DNA from: Nostoc flagelliforme FACHB-838
GTDB lineage: Bacteria; Cyanobacteriota; Cyanobacteriia; Cyanobacteriales; Nostocaceae
DNA length: 46,707 nucleotides
NCBI RefSeq assembly: GCF_014698065.1
Contig: NZ_JACJSI010000054.1
Location: 1 to 46,707 of the forward strand
Reading direction: 5' to 3'
Part shown: positions 23,971 through 33,032 of the stretch, in pieces
Layout of the letters: each line of letters opens with the position of its first letter
Numbering within the stretch: the stretch's first letter is position 1
The notes under the pieces: model-generated
What the model was told of the DNA's origin: nothing
Seen by the model: only the letters and a program-made list of their open reading frames with translations
The model's database searches: none
Made by a program: the position numbers and the translations under genes

Positions 23971-26544
23971 ATGTATATTAATGACGTAAATTTATCTCCT
24001 TTAGTGGTGGCCCAAGCTAGTGAATCATACCATTTAGATACAACTCTTAATCGGTGGGTTGAAGTACTGGTAGACTGTCCAGGAAGTACAGGACTATTTA
24101 CTTATCGGTTGCCAGCCCAGTTAGAAATAAAACCAGGGGATATTTTAAGCGTGCCATTTGGGGCACAACAATTAGGAGCGATCGCTATTCGGTTACTGGC
24201 ACAACCAAATTTTAATTTACCACCAGAAAAAATCCGGGAAGTAGAAGATATAGTCAGTGTTGGGTTTTTTCCTAGTGCTTATTGGGAATTACTCAATCGA
24301 GTTGCTGCATATTACTATACGCCCCTGATTCAAGTAATCCGGGTTGCGCTCCCACCAGGGTTGCTGGGGCGATCGCAGCGTCGTATTCGCCTTGTTGGAG
24401 ATAGAGGGGCAGGGGGACTCGGGGCCCCCTCTGGGGATAGGGGGAAGAGGGGGCAGGGGGCAGGGAAAAGTAGCTATTTATTGGTATCTCCTGATCCTTC
24501 CGCTTTTTTGACTCCAACTGCGCGGCAAGTTTGGGAACTTTTGCAAGGGCAAGCGGCGGGGGATTACAGTTTTATCTACCTCCAACAAAAAGTTAAATCT
24601 GCTTATCGGGGAATTCGAGAGTTGTTGCGATTTGGTTTAGTAGAAAGCTATTTAGAACCGCCACGACTAACTCGGCCAAAGCTACAAAAAGCAGTTACCC
24701 TCACAGGTACAATTGATGACGACTTAACTAATCGCCAAAAAGAGATTTTAGAAGTGCTGCGACGACATAATGGGGAGTTGTGGCAAACTGAATTGTTGCA
24801 AATTTGCAATGCTAGTTCTTCTATCCTCAAAACGTTGGCACAAAAAGGTTACATTGTTGTTGAAGAACGGGAAATATTGCGAACAGAACAAGGCCCAGCT
24901 TTAGTAGGTGATGGTGCTAAATCTTTAACTACTGCTCAAGCTAGCGCTTTACAAACAATCCAGACACTAGATGGATTTGCTCAAGTTTTATTGCATGGGG
25001 TGACAGGTTCAGGAAAAACCGAAGTATATCTGCAAGCGATCGCACCCCTGCTCAATCAAGGCAAATCCGCTCTGGTTTTAGTCCCAGAAATTGGACTTAC
25101 ACCCCAGCTAACCGATCGTTTTCGCGCCCGTTTTGGCAACAAAGTCAGCGTTTACCACAGCGCCCTCTCCGATGGTGAACGTTACGACACTTGGCGGCTT
25201 ATGCTCACGGGAGAACCTCAAGTTGTAATTGGTACTCGCAGCGCCGTTTTCGCCCCTTTACCAAACTTGGGTTTAATTATTTTAGATGAAGAACACGATA
25301 GCAGCTTTAAACAAGATTCACCCATACCCACCTACCACGCCCGCACCGTTGCCCAGTGGCGAGCCGAATTAGAAAATTGCCCCTTGGTGTTGGGTTCCGC
25401 GACACCTTCGTTGGAAAGTTTGGTGAGCGTGAGGGAGTTAGGAGGGAAGGGGCAGGGGGCATATTATTTAACTTTGCCTGAGCGTGTCAACTCCCGCCCT
25501 TTACCGCCCGTGGAAATAGTCGATATGCGGCAAGAGTTGCAGCACGGAAATCGCTCTATATTTAGTAGATCGCTGCAAGCAGCTTTGCAAGAGTTGCAAG
25601 AAAGAAAACAACAAGGAATTTTATTTATTCATCGCCGGGGACACAGTACTTTTGTATCTTGCCGTAGTTGTGGATATGTGATGGAATGTCCGCACTGTGA
25701 CGTATCGCTGGCGTATCACCACACTGAAGAAAAAGCGCCGGAATTATTGCGGTGTCATTATTGTAATTATGTGCGATCGCACCCCAAATTCTGCCCTGAT
25801 TGTAGTTCCCCTTACCTGAAATTTTTCGGTAGCGGTACTCAACGAGTAACACAGGAACTAGCGCGACAGTTCCCACATTTGCGCTTGATTCGTTTTGATA
25901 GCGATACCACCCGCAATAAAGGCTCACACCGGACTTTACTCACCCAGTTTGCCAACGGTGAAGCAGATTTATTAGTCGGTACGCAAATGCTTACCAAAGG
26001 TTTAGATTTACCACAGGTGACACTTGTGGGCGTTGTCGCCGCCGATGGATTGCTAAATCTATCAGATTATCGCGCCAGTGAACGGGCATTTCAAACCTTG
26101 ACTCAAGTCGCTGGACGTGCTGGTAGAGGTGACGATCCAGGTAGGGTGATTGTGCAGACTTATACTACAGAGCATGCAGTAATTGCCGCAGTGCGATCGC
26201 ACGATTATCAGTCTTTCTCTCAAGCCGAGTTAGAACAACGCCAAGCACTCAATTATCCCCCTTATGGGCGGTTAATTTTATTGCGTTTAAGTAGTCTCGA
26301 CCCCATTCAAGTGCAAAATACGGCGCAAATTATTGCTACAGCCTTGAATACAGAAGAAGAATTTGAGATATTGGGCCCAGCACCAGCGAGTATTTTACGG
26401 GTAGCTAATCGTTATCGCTGGCAGATATTGATTAAATTTGCTCCCGAGGCATTGCCACAATTGCCAGATTGGGAAGAAGTGCGATCGCTTTGTCCTTCGT
26501 CTGTGAGCTTAACTATTGATGTAGATCCCATCAATATTATGTAA
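23971..26544 (+). CDS. priA: Primosomal protein N', replication restart helicase, 857 aa
   Basis: Superfamily 2 3'-5' DNA helicase that reloads the replisome at stalled forks. The N-terminal 3'-DNA-binding domain (WVEVLVDCPGSTGLFTYRLP … GDILSVPFG) is followed by a winged-helix part and the helicase core: Walker A GVTGSGKT at residues 343-350, DEEH at 439-442, GSATPS, and the zinc-binding insert starting at Cys564 (CRSCGYVMECPHC, CHYCNYV, CPDCSS; eight Cys in four CxxC pairs). Motifs V/VI are seen in LLVGTQMLTKGLDLPQVTLVG and QVAGRAGRG. It is longer than the usual 730-residue PriA, like other cyanobacterial forms, and carries two in-frame insertions of a G-rich dispersed repeat, at about residues 143-166 and 487-498. 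The ATG at 23971 has no strong ribosome binding site. Confidence 0.95.
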   Translation: MYINDVNLSPLVVAQASESYHLDTTLNRWVEVLVDCPGSTGLFTYRLPAQLEIKPGDILSVPFGAQQLGAIAIRLLAQPNFNLPPEKIREVEDIVSVGFFPSAYWELLNRVAAYYYTPLIQVIRVALPPGLLGRSQRRIRLVGDRGAGGLGAPSGDRGKRGQGAGKSSYLLVSPDPSAFLTPTARQVWELLQGQAAGDYSFIYLQQKVKSAYRGIRELLRFGLVESYLEPPRLTRPKLQKAVTLTGTIDDDLTNRQKEILEVLRRHNGELWQTELLQICNASSSILKTLAQKGYIVVEEREILRTEQGPALVGDGAKSLTTAQASALQTIQTLDGFAQVLLHGVTGSGKTEVYLQAIAPLLNQGKSALVLVPEIGLTPQLTDRFRARFGNKVSVYHSALSDGERYDTWRLMLTGEPQVVIGTRSAVFAPLPNLGLIILDEEHDSSFKQDSPIPTYHARTVAQWRAELENCPLVLGSATPSLESLVSVRELGGKGQGAYYLTLPERVNSRPLPPVEIVDMRQELQHGNRSIFSRSLQAALQELQERKQQGILFIHRRGHSTFVSCRSCGYVMECPHCDVSLAYHHTEEKAPELLRCHYCNYVRSHPKFCPDCSSPYLKFFGSGTQRVTQELARQFPHLRLIRFDSDTTRNKGSHRTLLTQFANGEADLLVGTQMLTKGLDLPQVTLVGVVAADGLLNLSDYRASERAFQTLTQVAGRAGRGDDPGRVIVQTYTTEHAVIAAVRSHDYQSFSQAELEQRQALNYPPYGRLILLRLSSLDPIQVQNTAQIIATALNTEEEFEILGPAPASILRVANRYRWQILIKFAPEALPQLPDWEEVRSLCPSSVSLTIDVDPINIM
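24399..24468. repeat. G-rich dispersed repeat inserted in frame in priA
   Basis: About 70 bp with at least eight runs of three or more G (GGGGCAGGGGGACTCGGGG, then GGGGGAAGAGGGGGCAGGGG), encoding a Gly/Arg-rich low-complexity stretch (DRGAGGLGAPSGDRGKRGQGAG) that no PriA domain needs. It is the same family as the CCCCTGC heptamer array at 28953-28980. It has G-quadruplex potential on the coding strand. Confidence 0.7.
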
Positions 26545-26799
26545 TGCCTAGTACCGCAGGGCAAAAGTCAAAAGTTTTGTATATCTAGGCTTTTCAAGTT
26601 TTCAAATAGTAGCTTGATTTCCGCCGTGCTGTACTAGTGGTCTGTCCCATTGATTTTGAGGGATAAAAGAACGAACCGCATTCGCGTAGCGTCTCGTTAG
26701 AGAAGGACGCAAAGAACGCAAAGTTAAGAGGTAGAGAAGAGAAATTTAAAACTGATTCAGCTATCAAAACTTTTGCGACAGACTATGAGCGATTCTGTT
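26545..26799. repeat. Intergenic region with dispersed repeats
   Basis: Contains GAACGAACCGCATTCGCGTAG… followed by GTCTCGTTAGAGAAGGACGC and AAAGAACGCAAAG (about 26670-26722). The same composite occurs at 37897-37950, and its outer part matches the inverted repeat at 14370-14439, suggesting one repeat nested in another. No gene seen. Confidence 0.55.
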
Positions 26800-27921
26800 T
26801 TAGTACAACTCATATTTCATTAACTGACAGGGTAGAGTTCCGTTGTAAACTGCAATTCGCTTCGATGATTTTAATCCAATCGATTGAGACAGTTCCTTGT
26901 TGCCACTTAGAACAAATGCAGTCCAGCCTTTGAAGCGTTGTTTTAACACATCACCCAAAAGTTTATAGAACGCCCCTAAATCAATATCTTGTCCCAGTCG
27001 TTCACCATAAGGTGGATTGCAGAATAAAACCCCACTGTCTGCGGGGGCGACAACATCGGCAAGTTCCATTTGAGAAAACCATACATGATTATCAACGCCG
27101 CAGTTTTGAGCGTTGTTAATCGCTTGCTCAATTACATTTTCATCGCGATCGCTTCCCCAAATAGGCACAGGCAGGATATCTAGTTGACTATCCTTAGCTT
27201 CTTGGAGCAGCTTTTCTAAAAGGGGCAGATCAAAATCAAGCCAATTTTCAAATCCAAAGGACTCCCGAAATAGCCCTGGTGCTATGTTAAGTGCCTTTAA
27301 GCTAGCTTCTAAGGGTAAGGTGCCAGATCCACAAAGAGGATCGTAGAACATTTGGTCTGGTTGCCAGCCCGAAAGTTGAAGAAGCGCAGCAGCCAGAGAT
27401 TCTTTCAAAGGCGCGGCTCCAACAGCAGGACGGTAGCCTCGGCGGTGCAGACTATTTCCAGAACTGTCGAGTTTAACGGTACAAAAGTCGCGTTCAATAT
27501 GAACATTAACCCGCACATCTGGTTCATGAAGCTCTACATTTGAACGTTCACCCAGATTTTCTTGCTGCTGATCAACGATCGCATTTTTGACTTGGAGAGA
27601 TGTGAAGTGGGTGTGGTTGAGGTGATCATTTTTGCCCGTGGTATTCACTGCCAGCGTCATTTCTGGTGTGAGATAGTTTGCCCAATCAATGGTTTGAATG
27701 CCGCGATAGAGATCCTTAGCATCAAGGCATGGAAACTCATGGATATGCATCAAAATTCGGAACGGTAGCCTAGCCCAGATGTTGACGCGATAAAGTAGGG
27801 TGCGATCGCCCTCAAAGGCTACACCGCAAAACCCAGGCTCCACAGAATGGGCACCCAGTTGCTCTAACTCCTGAGCCGCGAGGGTTTCTAATCCGCGAGC
27901 AACCGTTGCAAAATAATTCAT
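26800..27921 (-). CDS. THUMP-domain class I rRNA methyltransferase (RlmL N-terminal type), 373 aa
   Basis: Probable 23S rRNA guanine-N2 methyltransferase, related to the N-terminal half of RlmL (m2G2445). The N-terminal ferredoxin-like/THUMP part (YFATVARGLETLAAQELEQLGA … ERDFCTVKLDSSGNSLHRRGYR) is followed by the UPF0020 methyltransferase: AALLQLSGWQPDQMFYDPLCGSGTLPLEA (SAM-binding motif I; DPLCGSGT), GSDRDENVIEQAINNAQ, and the catalytic NPPYGERLG motif IV. It has the single-domain length of the Gram-positive and cyanobacterial forms rather than the fused 700-residue RlmKL of enterobacteria. The start codon at 27921 is overlapped by a TAATTCG heptamer array, so the ribosome binding site region consists of repeat DNA. 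Confidence 0.88.
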   Translation of the reverse strand: MNYFATVARGLETLAAQELEQLGAHSVEPGFCGVAFEGDRTLLYRVNIWARLPFRILMHIHEFPCLDAKDLYRGIQTIDWANYLTPEMTLAVNTTGKNDHLNHTHFTSLQVKNAIVDQQQENLGERSNVELHEPDVRVNVHIERDFCTVKLDSSGNSLHRRGYRPAVGAAPLKESLAAALLQLSGWQPDQMFYDPLCGSGTLPLEASLKALNIAPGLFRESFGFENWLDFDLPLLEKLLQEAKDSQLDILPVPIWGSDRDENVIEQAINNAQNCGVDNHVWFSQMELADVVAPADSGVLFCNPPYGERLGQDIDLGAFYKLLGDVLKQRFKGWTAFVLSGNKELSQSIGLKSSKRIAVYNGTLPCQLMKYELY

Positions 27922-27948
27922 AATTCGTAATTCGTAATTCGTAATTAA
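27921..27948. repeat. Heptanucleotide tandem repeat (TAATTCG)n
   Basis: Three exact TAATTCG units plus one variant, directly at the start codon of the minus-strand methyltransferase. It is the complement of the heptamer array at 13103-13137. Confidence 0.75.
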
Positions 27949-28034
27949 TGGCTACTAGTAACTAAATTTATTGGTGGAGAATAAAAAGATTATGCCTTTT
28001 TCAGAGCAAGCGATTTTTTGAACTAAAGATTAAT

Positions 28035-28922
28035 CTAAAAATTTCTAAAATCAATCATCGTCTGGCGATAAGTATCTGGCAAACCTGTATCAAAACACTT
28101 TCCTTTAACAACATATCCTGTAATTCCCTCTTCCTGACACAATCTATCAAGAGAAGATGTTAACTGAAATTCGCCTCGTTCTCGTAAATTTTGGTTGATG
28201 TGTTCTGCTAAAAAGTCAAATATTTTCGGGCTAAGTAAATACAAACCAAATATACATAAAAAATCGTTATCTGCCATTCCCTCTACACGCAAATGTTGTT
28301 GTGCATACTCAATCGTAGGCTTTTCATAGAGTTGTGTAACTTCTAAAATCGAGTTTAACTTTTGCCAAACTCCTGTTACACACCCGGCTGTATGAAGAAT
28401 TTCTGCTGGTTTTGTAGTTAAGCTAACAACGCTTTGATTAACTTGTTCATAAACATCTAAAAGTTGACTAGCACAAGATTTTTGAATATCAGATGCATAA
28501 ACATGATCGCCCAACATTAGCAAAAACGGTTCATCTTGTACCCAATCTTTGGCACAAAATACTGCATGACCATAGCCTAATTGTTCCTCTTGCAATAAAA
28601 ACGTAATTTTGCTACCCAAATCTTCGAGATATCGGCTATATTCTTGATTTTGCGGTGAAAGTTTCTTTAGAAGTTCTTTTTTAGGTGGTTTTTTCAATAA
28701 ATCTTCAAATATTTCTCGATCGTGCGGCTGTACCACAATCCCGACTTCTGTAATTCCAGCACTAATTGCTTCTTCAATAATTGCGATAATCACAGGTTTT
28801 GCCCGACCATCTCGATCAATAATCGGGAAAAGTTCTTTTTTCACAACTTTAGTAGCTGGAAACAACCGAGTGCCAAAGCCAGCTACCGGAATCACAGCTT
28901 TTCTAACTTGATTTTTTTGCAT
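28035..28922 (-). CDS. UTP-glucose-1-phosphate uridylyltransferase-like protein (GalU type), 295 aa
   Basis: Sugar-phosphate nucleotidyltransferase that should make an NDP-sugar (UDP-glucose if a true GalU) for polysaccharide and glycolipid synthesis. The N-terminal nucleotide-binding signature AVIPVAGFGTRLFPATKVVKKELFPI (residues 9-34) matches GalU, with Lys in the usual positions; LLQEEQLGYGHAVFCAKDW (Gly-rich uracil-binding region), LLMLGDHVY (metal-binding Asp) and LTSSLDRLCQE near the end follow. Length is normal for GalU. Differences from textbook GalU, such as GDHVY in place of the usual DDV/GDE, allow a related specificity. It lies 113 bp downstream of hemW-side repeats and is separated from hemW by a CCCCTGC array. 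Confidence 0.8.
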   Translation of the reverse strand: MQKNQVRKAVIPVAGFGTRLFPATKVVKKELFPIIDRDGRAKPVIIAIIEEAISAGITEVGIVVQPHDREIFEDLLKKPPKKELLKKLSPQNQEYSRYLEDLGSKITFLLQEEQLGYGHAVFCAKDWVQDEPFLLMLGDHVYASDIQKSCASQLLDVYEQVNQSVVSLTTKPAEILHTAGCVTGVWQKLNSILEVTQLYEKPTIEYAQQHLRVEGMADNDFLCIFGLYLLSPKIFDFLAEHINQNLRERGEFQLTSSLDRLCQEEGITGYVVKGKCFDTGLPDTYRQTMIDFRNF

Positions 28923-28952
28923 AAACCCTCAACCTTCATCAGCTTAAAATCT

Positions 28953-28980
28953 CCCCTGCCCCCTGCCCCCTGCCCCCTGC
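28953..28980. repeat. Heptanucleotide tandem repeat (CCCCTGC)n
   Basis: Four units of CCCCTGC ending at 28980, between the GalU-like gene and hemW. The same G/C-rich motif forms the insertions within priA. Confidence 0.85.
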
Positions 28981-28983
28981 TAA

Positions 28984-30165
28984 TCACCCCAACTTCTCAA
29001 ACAACTCCGCCAACACCACATTAGAAAACAAAAACCCTTGGGGATCAATCAAACGCAACCTTCCCCCTACAACTTCCACCCAACCTCGATCAAAATACTC
29101 TTGTAAACACCTGCAAATTTCCTCCACCTTCTCTTCGCCAAACACCTCCGCCAACGCCGCCAAACTCACACCCTCCGCCAAACGCAACCCCAACATTAAC
29201 GTTTCTAACAATACTTCCTTTGAGGGAGTTACATCACAATCAATCACACCGCCAGCTTGTACCCATTGATAATACTCATTAGTTTTACGCGGACGAGTGA
29301 AGCGCTTTCCTTTAACATAACTCGCCGCACCCATACCAAAACCATAGTAAGGGCGGTTTTCCCAATACACTCGATTATGCCGACACTGATGACCAGGTTG
29401 AGCATAATTAGAAATTTCATAATGCTCGTAACCTGCACCAGTCAAAACTTGCTGCCCCATCTGGTACATTTTGACTGTGGCTTCATCCGTAGGCAAAGGA
29501 GTATCACCAGGTTTGTAGTAACGACCGAAGGCTGTACCTGGTTCGATGGTAAGATCGTAGATGGAAATGTGAGTGGGGACAAGCGCTACCGCTTTTACTA
29601 AGGAATCCTGCCATTGATCCAAAGACTGATGCGGCAACCCAGAAATTAAGTCTAAGCTAAATTCGGGAATCTCGACTTGGTGGATTAGTTCCACAGCTGC
29701 AAAGATATCTTCAACTGAGTGCGATCGCCCCGCCCTCTGCAATAATTCTGCTTGAAAGGCTTGTACACCCAAACTTACCCGGTTCACGCCGACAGTGCGA
29801 TAGCCTACTATTTGCGCTAAATCAAAGGTGGCTGGGTCAATTTCCATAGAAATTTCTGCCCCAGATGCAATACCAAAATGCTTCTCTAGCTCTGTTACTA
29901 TTCGTTGTAACTGCTCTATTGATAGCAACGAAGGAGTACCACCACCAAAGAAAATTGTCTTCAAGGGTTGACCAAATGCTGGTGTAATGCCGATTTCTTG
30001 ACATAGCACCTCAACATATTGGGAGATACTACCAGATGTTTCACCCCGCAAGCGATCGCCCACAACAAACACCGGGAAATCACAATAAAAACACCGCCGT
30101 CTGCAAAAGGGAATATGCACATAAGCAGAACTCGCAATTTCAGAAGTACTAAATTTTTGACTCAT
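28984..30165 (-). CDS. hemW: Radical SAM heme chaperone HemW (HemN-like), 393 aa
   Basis: Radical SAM protein of the HemW family, thought to deliver heme to respiratory enzymes; often misnamed oxygen-independent coproporphyrinogen oxidase. The [4Fe-4S] motif is Cys21-x3-Cys25-x2-Cys28 (CRRRCFYCDF), preceded by AYVHIPF and followed by TIFFGGGTPSLL, SMEIDPATFD, NRVSLGVQAFQAELLQRAGR and YEISNYAQPGHQCRHNRVYW. The C-terminal HemN domain (ETLMLGLRLAEGVSLAAL) is present. The second extra Cys seen in genuine HemN (CxxxCxxCxC) is absent: Asp follows Cys28. The start at ATG 30165 is supported by TTCTTTCTCA on the + strand (AGAAAG on the coding strand) 6-8 bp upstream. Confidence 0.9.
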   Translation of the reverse strand: MSQKFSTSEIASSAYVHIPFCRRRCFYCDFPVFVVGDRLRGETSGSISQYVEVLCQEIGITPAFGQPLKTIFFGGGTPSLLSIEQLQRIVTELEKHFGIASGAEISMEIDPATFDLAQIVGYRTVGVNRVSLGVQAFQAELLQRAGRSHSVEDIFAAVELIHQVEIPEFSLDLISGLPHQSLDQWQDSLVKAVALVPTHISIYDLTIEPGTAFGRYYKPGDTPLPTDEATVKMYQMGQQVLTGAGYEHYEISNYAQPGHQCRHNRVYWENRPYYGFGMGAASYVKGKRFTRPRKTNEYYQWVQAGGVIDCDVTPSKEVLLETLMLGLRLAEGVSLAALAEVFGEEKVEEICRCLQEYFDRGWVEVVGGRLRLIDPQGFLFSNVVLAELFEKLG

Positions 30166-30226
30166 TTTGAGAAAGAATGAAGTTAAGCCAACTGCGAATT
30201 AGAGACAATGAAAATGAGGAAAGAAT

Positions 30227-30250
30227 TCAGGAGTCAGGAGTCAGGAGTCA
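30227..30250. repeat. Heptanucleotide tandem repeat (TCAGGAG)n
   Basis: Three TCAGGAG units plus part of a fourth, upstream of hemW. A nearby palindromic GAATTCTGAATTC-type repeat occupies 30331-30370. The same GAATTCTGA/TCAGGAGT words appear at about 41121-41153. Confidence 0.75.
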
Positions 30251-30576
30251 GAATAATTGTAAAATCAAGCGTCCAATCACTTCTTGATTTTATTAAAATT
30301 ATTAAGTTTGGGTATCAAAGTCTTCTTAATTCTGGATTCAGAATTCTGAATTCAGAATTCTGAATTCTTACAAAATGAGTAGTTTATTTACAGATTTTTG
30401 TCGTTTTACAACGAAACAATGAAAAATATTAAGATAAAAGCCTTTGGTTATAATAATTGCAGATATTGTCCTACTAAACCCTTAGTGTAAGTCAATATTG
30501 ATGAGTTTATCTTACCGATGAAATAAAGAATACTTAATTTTATCGGTTAACACAGTTGCAGGAAAACAAGACAACC
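30251..30576. other. Intergenic region between hemW and the PIN-TRAM gene
   Basis: AT-rich stretch with the GAATTC/CAGAATTC palindromic repeat at 30331-30370. It should contain the promoters of both divergent genes. Nothing else is seen. Confidence 0.4.
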
Positions 30577-31653
30577 ATGCTTGACGCCATTATTATTTTT
30601 TCATTTATCCTAGCAGCGTCGGGAATAGGGTTCTACAGCATTGAACTGCTACCCAATGGCACGCTAGATCAGGTGACAAACCTTGAAGCTTTACGCTTAG
30701 TTGTTGCCGTCTTTGCCGCTATTATTGGTGGTGCGATCGGACTGAGTTTCCAGACGACATATCGTCGCGTAGAATCACAAATCAAAGAAATGCCTCTGGA
30801 AGTGATTTTAACTCGTGCGATCGGCTTAGTTATTGGGCTATTACTAGCTAACCTGATGCTAGCGCCACTATTTTTGCTACCCATCCCGGCAGATTTTGGG
30901 TTTATTAAACCATTAGTGGCAGTTGTCGGTAGTATTATCCTCTCCGTCACTGGCATGAATTTGGCAGACACCCACGGGCGAGGCTTATTGCGATTCATTA
31001 ATCCCAACACCGTCGAATCGATGGTTGTGGAAGGAACGCTAAAACCAGCCAATACGAAAGTTTTAGACACCAGTTGCATTATTGATGGTCGCATTGAAGC
31101 CTTACTAGAAACAGGGTTTCTGGAAGGACAAATTCTCGTACCGCAGTTTGTCTTGCAAGAACTCCAACAAGTAGCGGATGCTAGCAAAGATCAAAAGCGG
31201 GTGCGGGGAAGACGAGGACTAGAAATTCTCAACCGCATTAAAGAAGAATATCCCGATCGCATCCTGATTAATGGAATTGACTACGACGATATTCCCACAG
31301 TCGATGCCAAGTTAGTACGCTTCGCCCAAGAAATCAGCGGTACATTGCTAACCAACGACTACAACTTGTCTAAAGTCGCCAGTGTTCAGAAAGTACCTGT
31401 TTTAAATGTGAATGATTTAGTGAATGCTGTCCGTCCCAGTTATTTACCTGGCGACAACCTTGATTTGAAAATTCTCAAAGAAGGCAAAGAACCCAGTCAA
31501 GGTATTGGCTACCTAGATGACGGCACAATGGTAGTTGTTGAAGAAGGTAGCCCTTATGTGGGTGGTGAACTGCGAGTAGTAGTTACCAGCGCTTTACAAA
31601 CTACAGCAGGAAGAATGATTTTTGCCAAACCCCAAGCTTCAGCATTGGCGTGA
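30577..31653 (+). CDS. Membrane-anchored PIN-TRAM domain protein (YacL type), 358 aa
   Basis: Putative membrane-bound ribonuclease of the PIN family with a C-terminal TRAM RNA-binding domain; the Bacillus counterpart is YacL. Four hydrophobic segments occupy the first 130 residues (AIIIFSFILAASGIGFY, LVVAVFAAIIGGAIGL, AIGLVIGLLLANLMLAPLFLL, PLVAVVGSIILSVTGMNLA). The PIN domain begins at VLDTSCIIDGRIEALLETGFLEG with Asp164 as the first acidic residue, and includes LVPQFVLQELQQVAD, VDAKLVRFAQEI and LLTNDYNLSKVA. TRAM follows (GIGYLDDGTMVVVEEGSPYVGGELRVVVTSALQTTAGRMIFA). ATG 30577 is preferred over an upstream TTG because it follows AGGAAAAC by a normal distance. A strong hairpin follows the gene. 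Confidence 0.88.
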   Translation: MLDAIIIFSFILAASGIGFYSIELLPNGTLDQVTNLEALRLVVAVFAAIIGGAIGLSFQTTYRRVESQIKEMPLEVILTRAIGLVIGLLLANLMLAPLFLLPIPADFGFIKPLVAVVGSIILSVTGMNLADTHGRGLLRFINPNTVESMVVEGTLKPANTKVLDTSCIIDGRIEALLETGFLEGQILVPQFVLQELQQVADASKDQKRVRGRRGLEILNRIKEEYPDRILINGIDYDDIPTVDAKLVRFAQEISGTLLTNDYNLSKVASVQKVPVLNVNDLVNAVRPSYLPGDNLDLKILKEGKEPSQGIGYLDDGTMVVVEEGSPYVGGELRVVVTSALQTTAGRMIFAKPQASALA

Positions 31654-31687
31654 AACAATGGGATGTTCAATTCGAGTCACACTTAGT

Positions 31688-31714
31688 AATCGGTGCAGGT
31701 TGACTGCACCGATT
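31688..31714 (+). terminator. Intrinsic terminator after the PIN-TRAM gene
   Basis: Perfect 11-bp stem AATCGGTGCAG / CTGCACCGATT around GTTGA, followed by ATTTATTT, 35 bp after the stop codon. Confidence 0.8.
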
Positions 31715-31863
31715 ATTTATTTAGGAAGAATTCTAGAAGAGCGTTAAATTCTTAAAACGACAAACCTTTAAAAGATGGTTCATATTTGAAGAGTCATTTA
31801 GATGCGGCCGCCCTCCCTGCCTTGCTAACTGTGCTTATCAGAAAGGTGTGCAAAGCACTTAGC

Positions 31864-32718
31864 CTATTGCTTAGGAATCAAAAATGTGCCAGTCGGCAAA
31901 TACAGCATTTTGCGGCCATTCTGCTCAAACGCCACTTCGTCAACCAAGGAAAGTAGTTGCTGATTCAACTCGGAAGAAGCGTTACGTAAGTTAGCCTGAA
32001 AGAGGAAATCCATCAACACTCTACCTTCTTCCGAATTCTGCTCAAAACAAGCAGAAGCATCCAAATATTCGGGATAAGTTTCAAATTTATACGACAGACC
32101 GATGTCATCTATGGTTTTACGTAACTTATTTGCTTCTACGCATGAAGACTCTTGCCAGTATTCCTGATTACCAACTATTTCTACATATTGTTCCATCAAT
32201 TTGAATATCACTGCTTCTTCTGTTTCTAGAGTGATGACAAGTACTCCTCCGTCTTTAAGCATATTAAGTGACTTAAGGATTAATTGCCTCTCTTGATTGG
32301 GCATGTGGTAAAGAGAATGCGTGTAATGAATACAGTCGAACTGCTCATCTGTATGAAAATCCTCAATAGTAACTGGATGCATTTCTAAGTCCACTTCACC
32401 AAGACCAGCAGATTGCATCGTTGCTTCAAATATCTGCCGATGAACATGATTAGGCTCTACTGTCACATATCTTAAAGTTTGCCCTTTAGGGACATATTGC
32501 TGGAGGAAGTGGATAAGTTGCTTATCGAACTCTCCAGGGCCAGGGCCAACACTTAGCACCGATGAAACTTCCGGTTGCTTAGAAAAGTTGCTTTTAAGAT
32601 GCTTCTCAAGCATATCTAAAGCTGCTTGTCGCTGGATTTGCCAATTCTTTAAAAAAATGGCATACGACGAAGCATAAGCCTCATACATCTGCTGCTGTGC
32701 ATCAATAGATGTTGACAT
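31864..32718 (-). CDS. SAM-dependent methyltransferase, histamine N-methyltransferase-like, 284 aa
   Basis: Class I methyltransferase, probably acting on a small molecule. The SAM-binding motif I is SVLSVGPGPGEFDKQLI at about residues 52-68, then YVTVEPNHVHRQIFE (acidic residue at the end of beta-2: Glu-Pro), FDCIHYTHSLYHMPNQERQLI and LNMLKDGGVLVITLE. The VGPGPGE…VEPN pattern and overall length are most like eukaryotic histamine N-methyltransferase and its bacterial relatives, but substrate is uncertain. It stands alone between a 200-bp region and a repeat, with a start at ATG 32718. Confidence 0.75.
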   Translation of the reverse strand: MSTSIDAQQQMYEAYASSYAIFLKNWQIQRQAALDMLEKHLKSNFSKQPEVSSVLSVGPGPGEFDKQLIHFLQQYVPKGQTLRYVTVEPNHVHRQIFEATMQSAGLGEVDLEMHPVTIEDFHTDEQFDCIHYTHSLYHMPNQERQLILKSLNMLKDGGVLVITLETEEAVIFKLMEQYVEIVGNQEYWQESSCVEANKLRKTIDDIGLSYKFETYPEYLDASACFEQNSEEGRVLMDFLFQANLRNASSELNQQLLSLVDEVAFEQNGRKMLYLPTGTFLIPKQ

Positions 32719-32835
32719 TGTAGACTTCCTAATAACTTGAGTACAGCAAAAACTTGGTAAAGTATAGCAAAATTGGAGTAAGTAAGTCGGTGAAAATAAA
32801 CCTAGCTATGTAACAGAATGTAAAATCGACATAAG

Positions 32836-32882
32836 CATTGCGATTGCTTCATTACACTTCGTTTCATTCGCAATGACATAGC
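32836..32882. repeat. Dispersed repeat (GCGATTGCTTC…TTCGCAATGACA)
   Basis: GCATTGCGATTGCTTCATT … TTCATTCGCAATGACA, an inverted repeat matching the core of the MITE-like element at 12845-12973. Confidence 0.65.
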
Positions 32883-33032
32883 GTCAATTATTTAAGCTGT
32901 TCTACTTAAAATATTTGTAACCTTTTAGAGGATTTCAAACGTTAGCGATAAATTTAGGTACATAGAGATGGTGGATTAAAAAGCATGGATAAAAACTGCC
33001 TTTAGCTAATAATTTGCAGATATTATCAACAT

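Noticed and set aside
31803..31812. GCGGCCGC in an otherwise AT-rich region as a sign of vector sequence
   Set aside because: The surrounding bases show no known vector, linker or cassette, so a chance site is the simpler reading.
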